A stretch of DNA of 64,000 nucleotides from Saussurea involucrata (taxonomy: Eukaryota; Streptophyta; Magnoliopsida; Asterales; Asteraceae), in the NCBI GenBank assembly GCA_033807775.1, contig CM066321.1, forward strand, positions 248,794,422-248,858,421. The letters run 5' to 3'. Position numbers and translations under genes: made by a program. Below the pieces are notes generated by a model that did not search any database, had not been told where the DNA came from, and was given only the letters and a program-made list of their open reading frames with translations. This document shows positions 11,913 through 24,908 of the stretch, piece after piece. Numbering within the stretch: the stretch's first letter is position 1; the number at the start of each line of letters is the position of its first letter.

Positions 11913-14412
11913 TGCCGACAAATAAAAAGGTTAGGCTAACGCCTAATGAGTTCAACAGTTTTATTATGATTGCGTAAATCAATAAACGAGGAGGATGTAG
12001 CTTGAAAACATAATTTTCCCAAAAGAATTTATAACAATTATGTAGACAACTCCTTTTTCCGACGTACACAAATCTTGAGCCGAAAGCTTTCATATGAAAC
12101 ATTTTCCAAAAATAAACTTACTCCACAACTCACTCAAAATGTGCTTTGACGTTAAATATCTCGAGTAATATAAACATGAATAAAACTCCAATATTTAAAA
12201 CATCCAATAAGGATGAGGCATAGTACTCCGCCAATAACCCATGGGAAACAAATCATATAAATAAAATACGTCACCGAAAATATGGATAGAAGTAAATACC
12301 TAAAAACAACACCTTTCGGTGACGGGGGAGACCCGGTTCCATCGAATGTGACGGGCACACAAAGTTAGGTCACTTATGATGTTATTGGATTACAGCTCAT
12401 GTCCCGGTTTTAGTTCCCATGCCATAAAGACATCACAACCTCAAATCGTACACATGTCTTTATTGCCTACTCCGTCGTGTTACACCTCAAGGACTTATGA
12501 GACCATATTGCCTATCCAATCTTGACGAGTTACACCTCAAGGACTTCAATGTCCCCTATTGCCTACTCGCTAGTGGACTCGAACGGCCTACCGCATATAA
12601 CCATGCGTTCCAATAGTCCACTCTTCGTGCACAAAGAGATAGACACCAAAATAACTCATAATCCCGGAGTACAACCCATAACGGTTCCTCTCCACAAAAG
12701 GAACGAGACATCAACGACGCCAGTTCGGCATAAGCCCCAAAGTGAGAATATCAAGACTCGTCACTATTAAGTATGACTGACTTACATGCCTATGGATCCA
12801 ATGCATTACAGTCTGAAACGCTACATGACTCAAAATAAATGAACTAATGCATTCAAAACATGTAACTTCCAAATAAGATGCAAATAAATGCGTAACACAA
12901 CCATAGCTCCATCTCGAACTATTAAAACCGGGCAGAAGGCCCGAGACTCCTTTGTATATGATTCAAGCCTAGAAAGGAAAAACAACGTTTGGCTAACTAC
13001 ATGAGCCCGTACGGTTATATAAACCAAAACATATCTTTACTCAATTCTTTGACTCGTAAAACACAATTAGCCCTCAGCACACATCTAAAAGATTTACAAT
13101 TCACAATGTCCATAAAGTCGAGATTGACCAAACTCTAACAACTCACACCTTTGTATTTTCCAAAACGTACTGTATCATAGTTTGTGCATAATAAAGACAA
13201 CACTAAAAGCACGTTTTTACCCAACAACCTCCATTTGTGAAAATAAGTTAAATAAACACCTTCAATCATGATTTACTCAGCAAAGTATCCAAAATCCCAA
13301 AAGTGGGTGTTTTATAAGATTTTAAAAAGTTAAAACACTTTAATAATCAAAACCCACCAAATAGCTCCACAAAGGATAATTTTCATGTAAACACATAATC
13401 ACTTTAAAATGACATTTTAGCATGTACAACGTTTTCACAAATCAACTTGAACTCGCCTTGCTAGATTTAGGCTAAATCTTGATTTTTCCCCAACTTGAGC
13501 TCCTTTGAAGAAATTGAATCATCAAGCCAAATCTTCCAAAAACCTAGATCCATGAGTTTCCAACCATCAATAACCACATTTAACCATTTAGAATTGTTCG
13601 CCAAACATCAACCATCAAAATCTCCATTTATACCCAAAACCCCAATTTGACCTAATTTTTCTCAAAATCATCCAAACCAAAATTGGAGAAACAAAACACT
13701 AGGAGATTATCAATGGAACATTTATAACTCATAATGAAGCTTGTAAATGGAGGAAATGAACTTACCACTTAGGTTTTGATGAAAACCAAGAAAACCCCAA
13801 AAATCTCTAGTGTTGGAGATGAAGACTTGCTCTTGCATCAATAGATGAAACCACTAACATATGATGGAGAAAGAACACTTTAATCTCCATGAAAAGCCCC
13901 AAAATCAGTTAGGATTTGAGGGGGAAGAAGAGGAAATGATTTGGGAGAGAAGAGATGGAGTTTGGAAGTGAGAGATGAGAAGTTTACCACCACCAAATGC
14001 TCTTGAATCTTCCAATAAACATCAAAACTAATAATCCATCCTTGAAAAGCTCTCAAAACCGAAACCATAGCATCTTGAATCAAGAAAATCGGAGTTGAAA
14101 TGAGATAGATATGAAGAAATGAAGTTTTGGGCTGAAAATCGCGTTTTTATGCTTCAGGTGCCCGACGGCTAAAGTGATGCGCGAGAGTGACACAAGTGTC
14201 ACTTTCGCTGGTTACTTTAGCCGAGGTTGTACCGAAAGTTGTTTTGGCCATAACTTCTTCGTTTTAGCTCCGTTTTCTCTTCAAAAAGGCCCGTTGGACT
14301 AGTATTCGAATTCTCCATCTAACAAGACTATAAAATCTAGGATTTAATCCAAAATCCTATTTTTCATATTTATCTTACAAGATTGATACCTTCCAAAGAT
14401 CGGGATGTTACA
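11913..14412 (-). mobile_element. Ty3/gypsy-like LTR (copy 2)
   Basis: Duplicate of 445-2944; minus-strand start TGTAACATCCCGATC at 14412. Boundary caveats are the same as for copy 1. Confidence 0.32.
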
Positions 14413-14747
14413 TTAGACAAAAGTTGCCTCTAAATGGAATACAAAGATGAAAACATGTTAAGGAAACATGAATACAATATCTTTAATATATTCACTTGAA
14501 GTTCTTTGATTCACAAGCTTGTATGAAAATGTACAAAGAACATAATCATGAAAAGCAAGATGCAACTGACATATATTCATTTCTTTGTAGAAGTTTGTTA
14601 CATTAGGTCACTAATTACAAAATCCAATTGTGTAGACAATTGTAAATAGTAAGATACACAAATGTATATCTCATGTCACTTGTTTACAAATGTGGCTTGG
14701 CCGGCAGAAAAAAGAGAAAGAAAAGAACAACAAATGTTTATTCACTG

Positions 14748-16527
14748 CTAATCAAGAATACCAGCTCCAGCAGAAATTAAATGCCTTAACTCTATCAAAT
14801 GTTCATCATTCGAAATATGGAGGCTAATGCGAAGGTTGGTCAACAATGCTTCTTTTTCCCAACTTAAGGGTCCAGAAGCATATAATGCCTCTAAAGTGGA
14901 GCAATATGCATGCAGTTCTAACCTATGAATGTTTGCTGCCACTCCCTCTTCAGAAGGAGGAGAATGATTCCCATCCTCTTCCTTTGAAGTATTAAAAGAC
15001 TCCGTATCACTGGAAAAAATATTTGTTTCTTGACGAGTATACGGACTAGACCACTTATTTGGACCATCACTAGAAATGCTGCAACTACCGACAGAGCAAT
15101 GGTCATTATTAGAGTCAATAGGTTCTGATATTCTTGCAAGAGAACAACCAACAACACCATTTAAATTTCCTTTCTCCGGTTCATTAAAACCGTTTACTGT
15201 ATTATAAAGGGAAGATGCTTGTAACTTTTTGTAACCCATAGTTTCTCGTGGGCAATCTAAAGCATCTACCTTTTCCAATGATTGGCGTGGGATGAATCTT
15301 CTTCTGTGTTCTTTCTCAGCTGCTTTAAATTTCTTAGCATTTCCACGAGAAGCTTCAAGATGAGAAGAGCAAAAGGGGGAAGCTCTTTTCAGCGTCTTAG
15401 AAGAGACAACACGAGACTCCTGTAATCCAACATCATTGGAGACAACTAAGAAATTGTCCGTTTCCTGACATATTTTTGCATCAGCTATTGGTATCTGTAG
15501 GCCTAACTTTGCATCATAATGTGGTTCCACTATCTGGTTGACATTTACATCTTCATAGTTTCCTGAAATCTTTATAATCAAATAACAGTGATGTTACTAA
15601 AATAAATGGAGCCGTTAGAATTTGGAAAACCAAACTTATGATATAAAAAGGATGGGAAATCTAGATGAACATCTAGTAGCAGCACCCCGAGAAACCTGAC
15701 TTACAAAAAAAACATTTATAAGTTCCACAAAAAAGTTCTAATATCACATATAAAAAAGTTGACTTATTTAAACATCTTTGATCTGGGATCAAAGCAAGAA
15801 AGTGATAAAATGCAGTTTGTCCAAATCAAATTAGAGCTACAGGAATCTAGAGTACAAAAAATGGAAAGCTAATACACAAATCTTCATGAAGAGATACGAA
15901 CTAGCATCTAGTATACGTAAGGTGTGAAATACAAGAATAACTTTCATGATTATACTGGTTAACTTATAACACTGGAGTTTTTTAATTCAAACAAACAACT
16001 GACATCGACCGAAGTTTATTCCCTCCCAAAGTTATCACACCCAAATAAATTTGAATGCTCAAACCAAATCCACAAATTTATTGCAAAAAAGAAGACCAAG
16101 AGAGTAAAAATAAATAAAATAGGAGGAAAGAGGAAAAATAGTTTACCTTAACAATAGGAACCCATTGGCCATCTTGCCAGGACAGTCGAGCCCTGATGTT
16201 TGATTTGTGGACATTTATCTCATGGGTGAACCCATGAGGCCTTACTGAAAAGTGACCTCCATCCGCAACATTGCACATTGTTGCAGTTTTCCATGAATTA
16301 TCATCAAACACTTCCACAATATCACCAGCCATCTGGCTCTGTAAATCTTTTGCACGAGGAGGACAAGGCCTGATAAACTCCCTAGACACCTTCTCCACAC
16401 CTGGGTAACAATCGTACCTCAAACTATAAGTATGCCCATTCCCAGAAACAACTTCAGCAACACACCACGATGTCGGCAGTTCCGTCTTGTTCATAACCTC
16501 CACTCTGCTCCCCTTTTGGAACTTCAT
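14748..16527 (-). CDS. Tudor/Agenet-ENT domain protein, copy 2 (two exons)
   Basis: Exon 1 is 16147-16527 and exon 2 is 14748-15569, with the same phase-0 splice sites as copy 1. The predicted 400-aa protein is identical in the two copies. The upstream 1.1 kb is duplicated too, so both copies should be regulated alike if the duplication is real. Dosage doubling is the simplest consequence; no divergence of function is visible. Confidence 0.88.
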
Positions 16528-17466
16528 GCTAGGTTAGAAGTTATGAACAAACTACCCGAAACCTGCCACACCTACAAAATTAGGTATCTCCCATTAAAAA
16601 CACAAACCCAATTTTATCTAAGGCATATGGTTATATAGTGAAACCTATGAAAAAAAAAACAAATAGGCCATCTGAAATTAGCGACTGGTAACATGTTAAT
16701 TAGGAGCATATGTAATTGATCAGAATCCAAGCTCTAAATACCAAACTAAATAAATAAATAAAAGGGTATTACTATTATTTTAAAACCTCTAAGAAGGTCT
16801 AGTTTGCCAAGAAATGTCAAATGTTTCATCAATCTATAACAATTATAAGGTATCTCCACTGGTTGCATCTAATTAATCATCACAAATCTTTGGACATTGA
16901 TACCTTATAAATTGAAACCAGAAAAAGGAGAGAATAGCTTAATCACAGCTTATTTTAGGATGATAAGATCATTAGCAAGTAATTACAAACAAAGAACAGA
17001 TAAGCCACGACAAGATAACAAAGACAACAAAGTAAATGATAAAATCTTCTTAGGACAAAATTACGATAAAATCAAAAAGAATTAAAAACTACTTTATTTT
17101 AATCCTCCAGAATCCATGCTCATTTAGCAAACGAATTAAAAAACACAAAACAACAGTTAGAATAATTACAAAATTAAAAACAATTGCGAAATGCAACATA
17201 GAACATAAAAAACCTGAAGATCATTTACACAAATAATTGAATCAACATTACTAAAACTGGGGGGGGAACTGAAACAACAAATGTAAGAAAATCACCGTCC
17301 TTTTTCTTCAAAACCGTGTAGCAGTGGGATATGACAATTTGTTTTTGGGGGTGAATTGATCTTTGATTAAGTATCGGATCACCGATTTGTGTTTTGTGTG
17401 TTCTAGGGTTTGATAGTTTTATTTTTGTTTTACCAAAAAATATAACGATTAATAAATAATTTCGTG

Positions 17467-17517
<51 letters not shown>

Positions 17518-17699
17518 TATGGAGGATACAAAGGTAAATTGAGCAGCATTTAAGCCTCAATCCACAAATACAGGAGAGAGAAGAAAGAAGGGTGCGTAAT
17601 GTGCGCACTCGCAGAAGAGAGAGAGAGAGAGAGAGGCCTAATCCTAAACTTCAATAAATAGCTTCCTCACGCGTTTGTTGAAGCATGAAAGATACTCAC
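16528..17699 (-). promoter_or_regulatory. Probable 5' UTR and promoter of the Tudor-ENT gene (copy 2)
   Basis: Duplicate of the copy 1 upstream region, with the AT tract one unit longer and the same (GA)n run near 17617-17635. An antisense 127-codon ORF here is created by the AT repeat and is not a gene. Confidence 0.4.
17469..17514. repeat. (AT)23 microsatellite
   Basis: Counterpart of 6001-6044, one dinucleotide longer. Confidence 0.95.
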
Positions 17700-17745
17700 T
17701 CTCCAAATGATATATGTATTAATCTCCAAATGATATATGTATTAA
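17700..17745. repeat. 23-bp tandem duplicate (copy 2)
   Basis: Same 23-bp doublet as at 6230-6275. Confidence 0.85.
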
Positions 17746-18627
17746 TTAATTGAGTAGTCAAGCTATATACATACTCCTCCTTTCCTTTATAGAAGACTGG
17801 CTATAGTTATTTTTGAATTTTTAAAAGCTATGCATTTTTATGTATGTTAGAGGTATACATACTAAACCTTCACATCCCTTAATGTATCTTAGCGAATACT
17901 AATTTTTGAAGATCAAATTATTTTTAATTTTTAAAATAACACTTTATACCCTTAATGTTACTTACATATAAATTAATTTGTTTTATATTCGAGTAAACTA
18001 TGATTTTTCGTCCCGGTGGTTCGTGAAATATTGCAATTTTCTTCCACGTGGTTCTGCAATTTTATTTTTCTGTCTCTATGGTTTGTAAACGGTTTGTAAT
18101 TTATTGTTGTTTTTGTCATGAGGCATTTTAGTCTTTTTGATTTTTTTTTCTTTTTGGTTTATTAAATATCGTTTTTGGTTTCTTTTTTTTATTATTATTA
18201 TTTAAGACTTTTGATTTAATAAAAATATATAATTTTTGATAAAAGAATTAATACATTATATTATTTTGTTATTGTTTAGATAAAATAATTATATACTATT
18301 CATACATTTTTTTGTCATTAAAGTTCAAGAAGACTCCATCCAACAAGATCATGATTGGCTTATAAAGATATGGATATTTTTGCTCAAGATTTTCAGAAAC
18401 AGAAAAGGTTGTTTTTCTCATTTGACTTACTTGATAATTCTGTTTCTCTTGCACTTGTGGACTATGATCATATGTGGCTTGCAGACTTACTTTCTTCTTG
18501 CTTGGCACAAAATAAATTATACATTTATTTATGCATTCAACTTCGTATGTTCTTCCCAATCCTTGTCTTAATATATACCACCTTGGAACAGATTTGTTAC
18601 TTCTTCTCAACTAGCGATTGGAAGATC
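17746..18627. other. AT-rich sequence with no identified gene (copy 2)
   Basis: Duplicate of 6276-7157; no supportable gene. Confidence 0.25.
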
Positions 18628-19197
18628 CAGGGACGGACCTAGACAAATTTTTCCACGGTGGCACCATATAATAATATAATATAATATAAACCCGAAAATA
18701 ATTACAAAAAATATGTTTTTAATAGGATCGAGAATCAACTCCTAAATTTGTACCCGACCCGTCTTCATTATTTGAAAACGGTCAATATATACCAAAAAAT
18801 GAACACAAAAAATATGTTTTTTACGATTGAGAACCATTCGATTTTGTGAGTGGAGCTTATCGTTCTTGGGGTAAAAACTAAAAAGTAAATCAGGGAGATG
18901 GGCTGTTAATTTTTATTGTAAATCAGGGATCGGCTTAATCAGGGATGAGGGATGGGCTGTAAAATGTAAATCAGAGAATGGTTGTTAATAAGTTAATTTG
19001 GGCCTTAATAGAACAAAGTAATGGGCTGTTAGTTTATATTGTATCAGTTTTTTATGTTTAGGGTATTTTTCATATAATTACGATAGCACCTCCTAAATTG
19101 TTACGGTAGCACCTTCACAAAATAAAAAATTACACTTCGCCGGAAAATTCTAACGGTGGCACGTGCCACCACGTGCCCCAAGAGAGGTCCGTCCCTG
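18628..19197. mobile_element. hAT-type miniature element, 570 bp (copy 2)
   Basis: Duplicate of 7158-7727 with the same perfect ends and GGAAGATC target duplication (18620-18627 and 19198-19205). It was inserted before the segment was duplicated. Confidence 0.9.
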
Positions 19198-19917
19198 GGA
19201 AGATCCCATTGGAAAGAAGAGCCATAGTGAGTAAATGTTTGGCTCCTGGATCAGTTTCCACCATGGCCAATTCTTCCGTATCCCAATGCTCAGGAACCTT
19301 AGAATTGTGATAGATAGATAGAACAAAAGGATCATTCAAGAGTGATTTATATAGTTTATATTATCCGAGTCCTTGTAGAAAATTAACCATTCATATCTTT
19401 CATTATCGATGCTAGTCTCTAACTAGCTTAGCGTGGGAAGTTTTGTGAGAGATCCAACGTTATAAGAAAATTTCCAATTAGAATTGGACACTTTCACTCC
19501 ACAAACTTTTTGATCTATTCTTCGATTAAAATCTCATCTTCTGAAGTTGATTAGATCCAACAATATTGCAGAAAAACCTCAAAACATGGGATCCAACAGT
19601 TTGTAGAGTAGTTATATATGAAGAAATTTGACTGGATTGGGACAACAATCTCACATATTAGATCGATTTGATTGTAACAAATAAATCTACTCTAATACTA
19701 ATTGTTGATCCTAGATTTCTCAATCAACTGATCTAGATAAAGTTGAATAGCGGAAGCAAGTAGATCGAAGTCGAATATCAATACAGATGAACAAGAACGA
19801 TATCTCATCGATAATAATAGTCATATGTGCATCGATTTTGATCTGATCAGGAGGAATTGCAATTGTATTGTTGGTTAAGGATTACAGAACAGAAAAGTGT
19901 TTAGCTTAATGAAAAGT
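19198..19917. other. Unassigned intergenic sequence (copy 2)
   Basis: Duplicate of 7728-8447. No gene recognised. The last five bases, AAAGT, are the expected left target duplication of element C. Confidence 0.4.
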
Positions 19918-20887
19918 TGTTGGTCCCAAGGGGGTTATACAAGTTTGTAGAAGAGGGGGGGGGGGGGGGGGTTGAATATAAACACACGATTTTTATCTTT
20001 CTAAATTTTTTATTGATATGTATCAAACAATTTACAGTTTGTTGCAGAACAAGATTAAGGAATAAACCTAATCTAAACAAACTATGAGAACACTAAGATT
20101 TCTTGCACTAGAAAATAAGAGAGAAAGAAGATAAGAATACTAAGGAGAGTATTCTTTCACACAGAAGTTCAGCGAAGAGAGGAATGGCCGAGCACTTCAC
20201 AAATGAAGTAGGGTTTCCTTTATATACTGCATGCATTTAATGCAAGTCAATACAACTTTACACGTGGCAGCCTCTGGTTGGTTGCATGTTTTGACTTCAG
20301 TAGACAACCTAGTAGCCACATGATGAACAGTGTAGAATCAGAGTTGGTTGTACGATTCTGGACAAAGGGATGCCCGTTCTGACAATTCGTACAAAGGCAT
20401 GCAAGGGGATAAGACAAAAGTTGCTTGTAGAGGAGGCTTCATGATCAGCGTTCGCTGAATGATTCTTTATCAGCGAATGATAAAGTTCAGCATTCGCTGA
20501 AGTCTTCTACTTGAAACTTCACGTTGAGTGGACAAGTCTTGGCTTTGCTGATATCCGCAGCAGGTCATTAGTAGACTTTGTCACTGGTTCTTTGGCTTGA
20601 TCTTCGACTTCAGCGTAGAACATGGTTGACGTGAATCTTGTCTTCAGGGATCATAAGTAAACAACATAAATTATCAGCGATCATCAGCAAGACTGAACAG
20701 GCTCAAGGCTTACTGATGAACAGTGTTCGCTGAATAAGTAAATTAAAACATATGTTTTCATCAGCGATACTAAACAGACTTAGTATATTTTCTTTGATGA
20801 CAAAACATTAATACATATTGTCTACTTACAATTTTCACTAAGTGTTTCTCAGAGTCATTATCAAATCACTGAGGGTTTGGATCAACA
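19918..20887 (-). mobile_element. Element C 3' LTR, complete (970 bp)
   Basis: In element orientation it begins TGTTGATCCAAACC at 20887, directly after the polypurine tract AAATAGGGGAGAT (20888-20900), and ends CTTGGGACCAACA at 19918. It has a G-box CACGTG at 20261-20266 and TATATAAAG at 20218-20226 in promoter order. I count nine CAGCG/CGCTG words in it, several arranged as inverted pairs at 20445-20500. Confidence 0.85.
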
Positions 20888-20955
20888 ATCTCCCCTATTT
20901 GATGATGACATAGCAATAAAGGAAAAATGTTAATTAAGAAAACATAAGGATAAAA
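20888..20955 (-). mobile_element. Element C polypurine tract and 3' non-coding tail, left part
   Basis: On the minus strand AAATAGGGGAGAT precedes the LTR. The rest of this tail resumes at 44355 on the far side of element A. Confidence 0.7.
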
Positions 20956-20960
20956 AGGAC

Positions 20961-21479
20961 TGTTAGATCTGAGTTTTGTCAATAAACCAAGTGTTGAAGA
21001 TCTGATAAGAAGACTCAGATGTTCTGAGAAGAGGAGTTAGAGGTCTGACTAAGAATGCTGATATATTGCTAAGTACTGAAGTCTGAGAAGAGAAGTCAGA
21101 GTTCTGAGAGAAAGAGTCAGAAGCTCTGAGAAACGTTATCAGAAGAATGTTCAGAAGTTCTGAACAACCTGTTCAGAACTTATGACTACATACTTTACTT
21201 AGTATTTAGTAAACTAATTAGGACACGTGTTTTGTTCTTATTAGTCTTTCTTGTTTGTACTGTAGCTTTAATATTTCCGTTGCAGTATAAATAGTGGTTA
21301 GCACTACTTTGCTAACTGATTTTTCCCGAATATACTTGTATTCATTCTTTGTAATCTTTGAGATTCTCTCTCTCTAAGATCTGTATTTCTGTTCATCATT
21401 GAATACAATTGGGCTTGATCATACAACTTCTCAATTACTGTTTTCTATATTGATTGTAAGATTAGATCTTGAAATTACA
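20961..21479 (+). mobile_element. Element A 5' LTR
   Basis: Starts TGTTAGATCTGAG and ends GAAATTACA. It contains G-box CACGTG at 21224-21229 and TATAAATA at 21286-21293. The first 225 bp hold fourteen TCAGA/TCTGA words, many paired as TCAGAAGTTCTGA-like palindromes. Confidence 0.93.
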
Positions 21480-21481
21480 AT

Positions 21482-21493
21482 TGGTATCAGAGC
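21482..21493 (+). other. Element A primer binding site
   Basis: TGGTATCAGAGC, two bases after the LTR, complementary to the 3' end of plant initiator methionine tRNA. Confidence 0.9.
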
Positions 21494-21686
21494 CAATCAA
21501 CAAACAAATTTGTTCAAGATTGTGATCGCGAAGATCTGTTGATCAATTTCTTGAAGATTTCTTGATTCGTGCAAAATCGATTCCGCTGCTAGGGCTAGTT
21601 CTTGAATTCTTGGCAATTCTTGAATTAACTGTTACCTTTCGATCAAGAAACTCGAATTTGTCTCTCTGTTGAATACTCTTACAATC

Positions 21687-24600
21687 ATGTCCTCTAAAGA
21701 ATATCTAGCCATGGGATCTGAAACGAAGCCACATGTTCTAATCCCTGAGGAGTACCAGCAATGGAAAATACGAATGATCCAATTCTTGGATAACATAGAC
21801 GAGAATCTGATGGTCTCGATCCGAGAAGGTCCTATCGAGGTATACATCGATGTGAAAGCAACTCCTGCGACAGAAACAACTCCAGAAATACCGGCAACAA
21901 GGGTGAAAAAGAACTATTCTCAATACACAGCTGAACAGAAGAATAGGCATGCAATCGACAAAAGAGCAATCACATTGATGACACTTGCAGTTCCAAATGA
22001 AGTTCTCAACAGGATTGACAGTGGTTCATCCGCCAAGGAAATGTGGGATGAACTGGAAAGACAAATGTTAGGTACTGTCATATCAATTCAAGCGAAGTTG
22101 AATCAAAGCATAAATGCTTATGAAAGATTCAAGGCAAAAGAATCTGAAAGCTTAAGTCAGACGTATAGTAAATTTTCTACTATACTGAATGATCTGAGAA
22201 GGAATGGGCTGAAAAAGACAAAGTCAGAAATAAACTACAAATTTCTGAATAGTTTAAACTCTGAGTGGTCATCATTTGATATAAGTCTACAAATGAACAA
22301 GGATATGTGTGAAGAAGATCTAAATGATCTATTTTGTGTTCTTAATCAGCATGAGGACTCTGTGAAAGTTGTGGTTGAAGAGAAGAAGAGTGTTGTAGAA
22401 CAATTAGCCTTTTTGTCAAAGGCCAAAACTGTGAAAGCACCCAAGAAGGCTGCATATATATCTGAGATACCTAATCTGGAGGGGTCTGACAAGGAAGAAG
22501 GATCAGAAGATGATGAAGATATAAAAATGATTGCTGAAAAGCTAGCCTTGTTGACTAACACTTTCAACAAGAGGTATGGAAAAGGAAAATTTCAGGGCAA
22601 GTATAGGCAAGAGCAGGGAGGTTCAGACTACAAGAAAAGAGAAGAGAGAGGAGAGAGTAAGTATGAAAAGAAGGAAGAAAGAAGGGAAGAAAATAGAGAA
22701 GAGAAGGAAGAAAGAAAAGAAAAGAATTTGTGCTTCAAGTGTGGAAAGTCTGGCCATTTTGCAAAGGATTGCAAAGTGAAAATAGTGAAAGATTATGAGT
22801 ACTATACCAAAAAGGCTCAGCTGGCAAAGAAAAGAGATGATGAAGTGGCAATGTTAGCTGAACAAGAAAACTGGTTGTACTACACTTCAGATGAAGATGA
22901 CTGTATTCACTTTTCCCAGATGCAAAGTTACATGGCAAAGATGAAGAATGAGGATGATTCTGACTTTGAAGATGCTGATTCTGAGTCATCTGCTGAGGTA
23001 CATTCTGCACTTGAAATAGATTTAATGACATAGATTGGAGAAATGAAAACTGAATTTGTTAAACTAAGAAAACAAATAAAAGGAGAAAGAAACTTAGTTA
23101 ACAAATTCAGAATTGAAAAAGAGGTGATAAAAGAACAATATGAGGAATCTGAGGTTGAGAAACAGAAAATTAAAACTGAAAATTCTGAGTTGTTGAAAAA
23201 CCTTTCTGAATTAAAAATTGAGCTTTCAAAAGTTAAGGAAGAAAAGGGTGATTTACAAATAAAGTTTAATATGCTATTTGAGGAAAGAAAGAATTTATAC
23301 TCTAAAATCAAAGAATTAGAAGATCTTAACTTGAAAAGAGGTCAGACTCAGCAAACATTAAATCTTCTAACAACTAATGTTAAAGATACAAGATTTTATA
23401 ATTCAAAGAAGGGATTGGGATTGGAAGAAAATGTTGTTTTAAAAAGAGCTCCAGTCAACTTGTATGACTTTGAAAAACTTCATGTTCCAAAACCAAAAAT
23501 TCCAGAAGTTGTTGAAGTTTTTAGAAGATCTGCAAGTTCTATCACAAGTTCTGACAACTTACAAAAATCAAGTTCTAAAAAGACAAAGGAAATAATTTCT
23601 GAGTCAGAAACAGAAAAGAAAGATATTTCAGAAGAAAAGGTTAAGAAAGAAATTTCTGAACTAAAAGAAGAGAAACCAAAATATAATGATGCTAAATTCA
23701 AATATGACTCTTTAAATGTCAGTTACAAAAATAAACAACAAAGTTTTTCATATTCTGACATAGAAAGTATATTTGATACCAGTAAGGTTTCTTATCAGTT
23801 TTCTGATTCTGAAGGTCAGAAATCTGAGTCCATTAATCAGAATTCTGAATCAAAGAGTCAGAATTCTGAATCAAAGAGTAAGAATTCTGAATCAACTGAA
23901 AATTCTGAAACAAAGTCAGAAGAATTTTTACAACTTGAAAAGAGGTTTACTCTTGTAAGTCAAGAACTTGAGGACTTAAGGAAAGCTTATAATGAACTTG
24001 AAAATGACCTCTGTGATGTGGATTTTGATCTTAAAAATGCTTTAAAAGAGAAGAATGTTTTTATTCAGAAAATAACAGAACTTGAGAAACTGAAAGCTGA
24101 GTATGATCTGTTCAAATTTAATGCTCTAAAAGGAAATGATAAATTCTTTAATGAATCAAGTACATATGAAAAAGGTGAATCATCTACTTCTTCTTCTAAC
24201 AAAAATAAGTTGAATTTTTCAGAAAAAGAGGAAAGCAAAAGGAAAGATGGTGTGAAAAGAGTTTCTGAGATGAATGGAGTGGTTCCTACAACTGTACCAA
24301 AAGCACATTGTTATTGTGATAAATGTACTTGTACTTTGAAAACCAGCAATAAAAATGAAAAGGCTTATGGTACAGATCTGTTGTTACATGCAAAGAAAAA
24401 TCTTAGTTGTGTTCAATGTAAAAGTGATTCTTTTCAATATTCTCAGAAATGTCCTATTACAATAACATCTGTTTCATTCATAAGAAAAGATATTCAGAAA
24501 ACAGAAAAGAATAATGTTTTTGTTCCTCAGAAAACAGAAAAGAAAAATGTTTATGTACCTCAGAATACAGAAAAGAAGAAGGTTTCTGTTCCTCAAACTC

Positions 24601-24896
24601 AGAAGAAAGAAAAGATAAAAGAGGTGAATCCTCAAATAAAAATCAAAAGAAAGAATGAGAAAGAAATTAATGTAAAAGAAAAGAAAGTTGAAAACACTGT
24701 AAAATCCAAATTTACAACTTTCAAAAAGAAATTGAACAAGTTTGTGAACAGAAAATGTTCTGACTTCATAAAAGTTCAAGGCAAGTGGTGTTTAAAGAAA
24801 GATTTTGAATGGAAAGTAAAAGGCACTTATGTTAAATCTAATGACAAAGCTAACAAAGATGGACCCATTCCAAAATGGGTACCTAAAACTAACTGA
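21687..24896 (+). pseudogene. gag: Element A gag with one in-frame stop
   Basis: ATG at 21687 and a single frame of 1069 sense codons to TGA at 24894-24896, broken by one TAG at 23031-23033. Residues about 20-230 are the copia gag core (YQQWKIRMIQFLDN, MWDELERQMLG, SLSQTYSKFSTILNDLR). The zinc knuckle CFKCGKSGHFAKDC is at 349-362. The second half is a charged coiled coil with NSES-type tandem repeats (23820-23930). A second Cys cluster (CYCDKCTC, then CVQCKSDSFQYSQKC) follows, and the end reads GPIPKWVPKTN. The role is particle assembly and RNA packaging. Gag this long with a coiled coil is typical of Sireviruses. Pol starts in another frame right after the stop. Confidence 0.85.
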
Positions 24897-24908
24897 TCCT
24901 TTTGCAGG
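24894..24908 (+). promoter_or_regulatory. Gag stop followed by splice-acceptor-like TTTTGCAG|G
   Basis: The gag stop TGA is followed within 11 bases by a pyrimidine run and TTGCAG|G, and the protease frame opens exactly there. The pol frame has a stop at 24890-24892, so it cannot be entered far upstream by simple frameshifting. Elements C and D show the same arrangement at the end of their gag. Confidence 0.45.

Larger units (their letters stand above)
11469..20713. repeat. Tandem duplication, copy 2
   Basis: Second copy of the block seen at 1-9241, with one extra AT and two extra G as the only differences I found. Here the element C LTR continues past the joint to its true end at 20887. Copy 2 therefore preserves the original right flank, and the break at 9241 is the derived joint. 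Confidence 0.93.

Noticed and set aside
17225..17608. 127-codon minus-strand ORF
   Set aside because: Its middle is translated AT microsatellite, and the copy 1 equivalent is not open because of the different repeat number.
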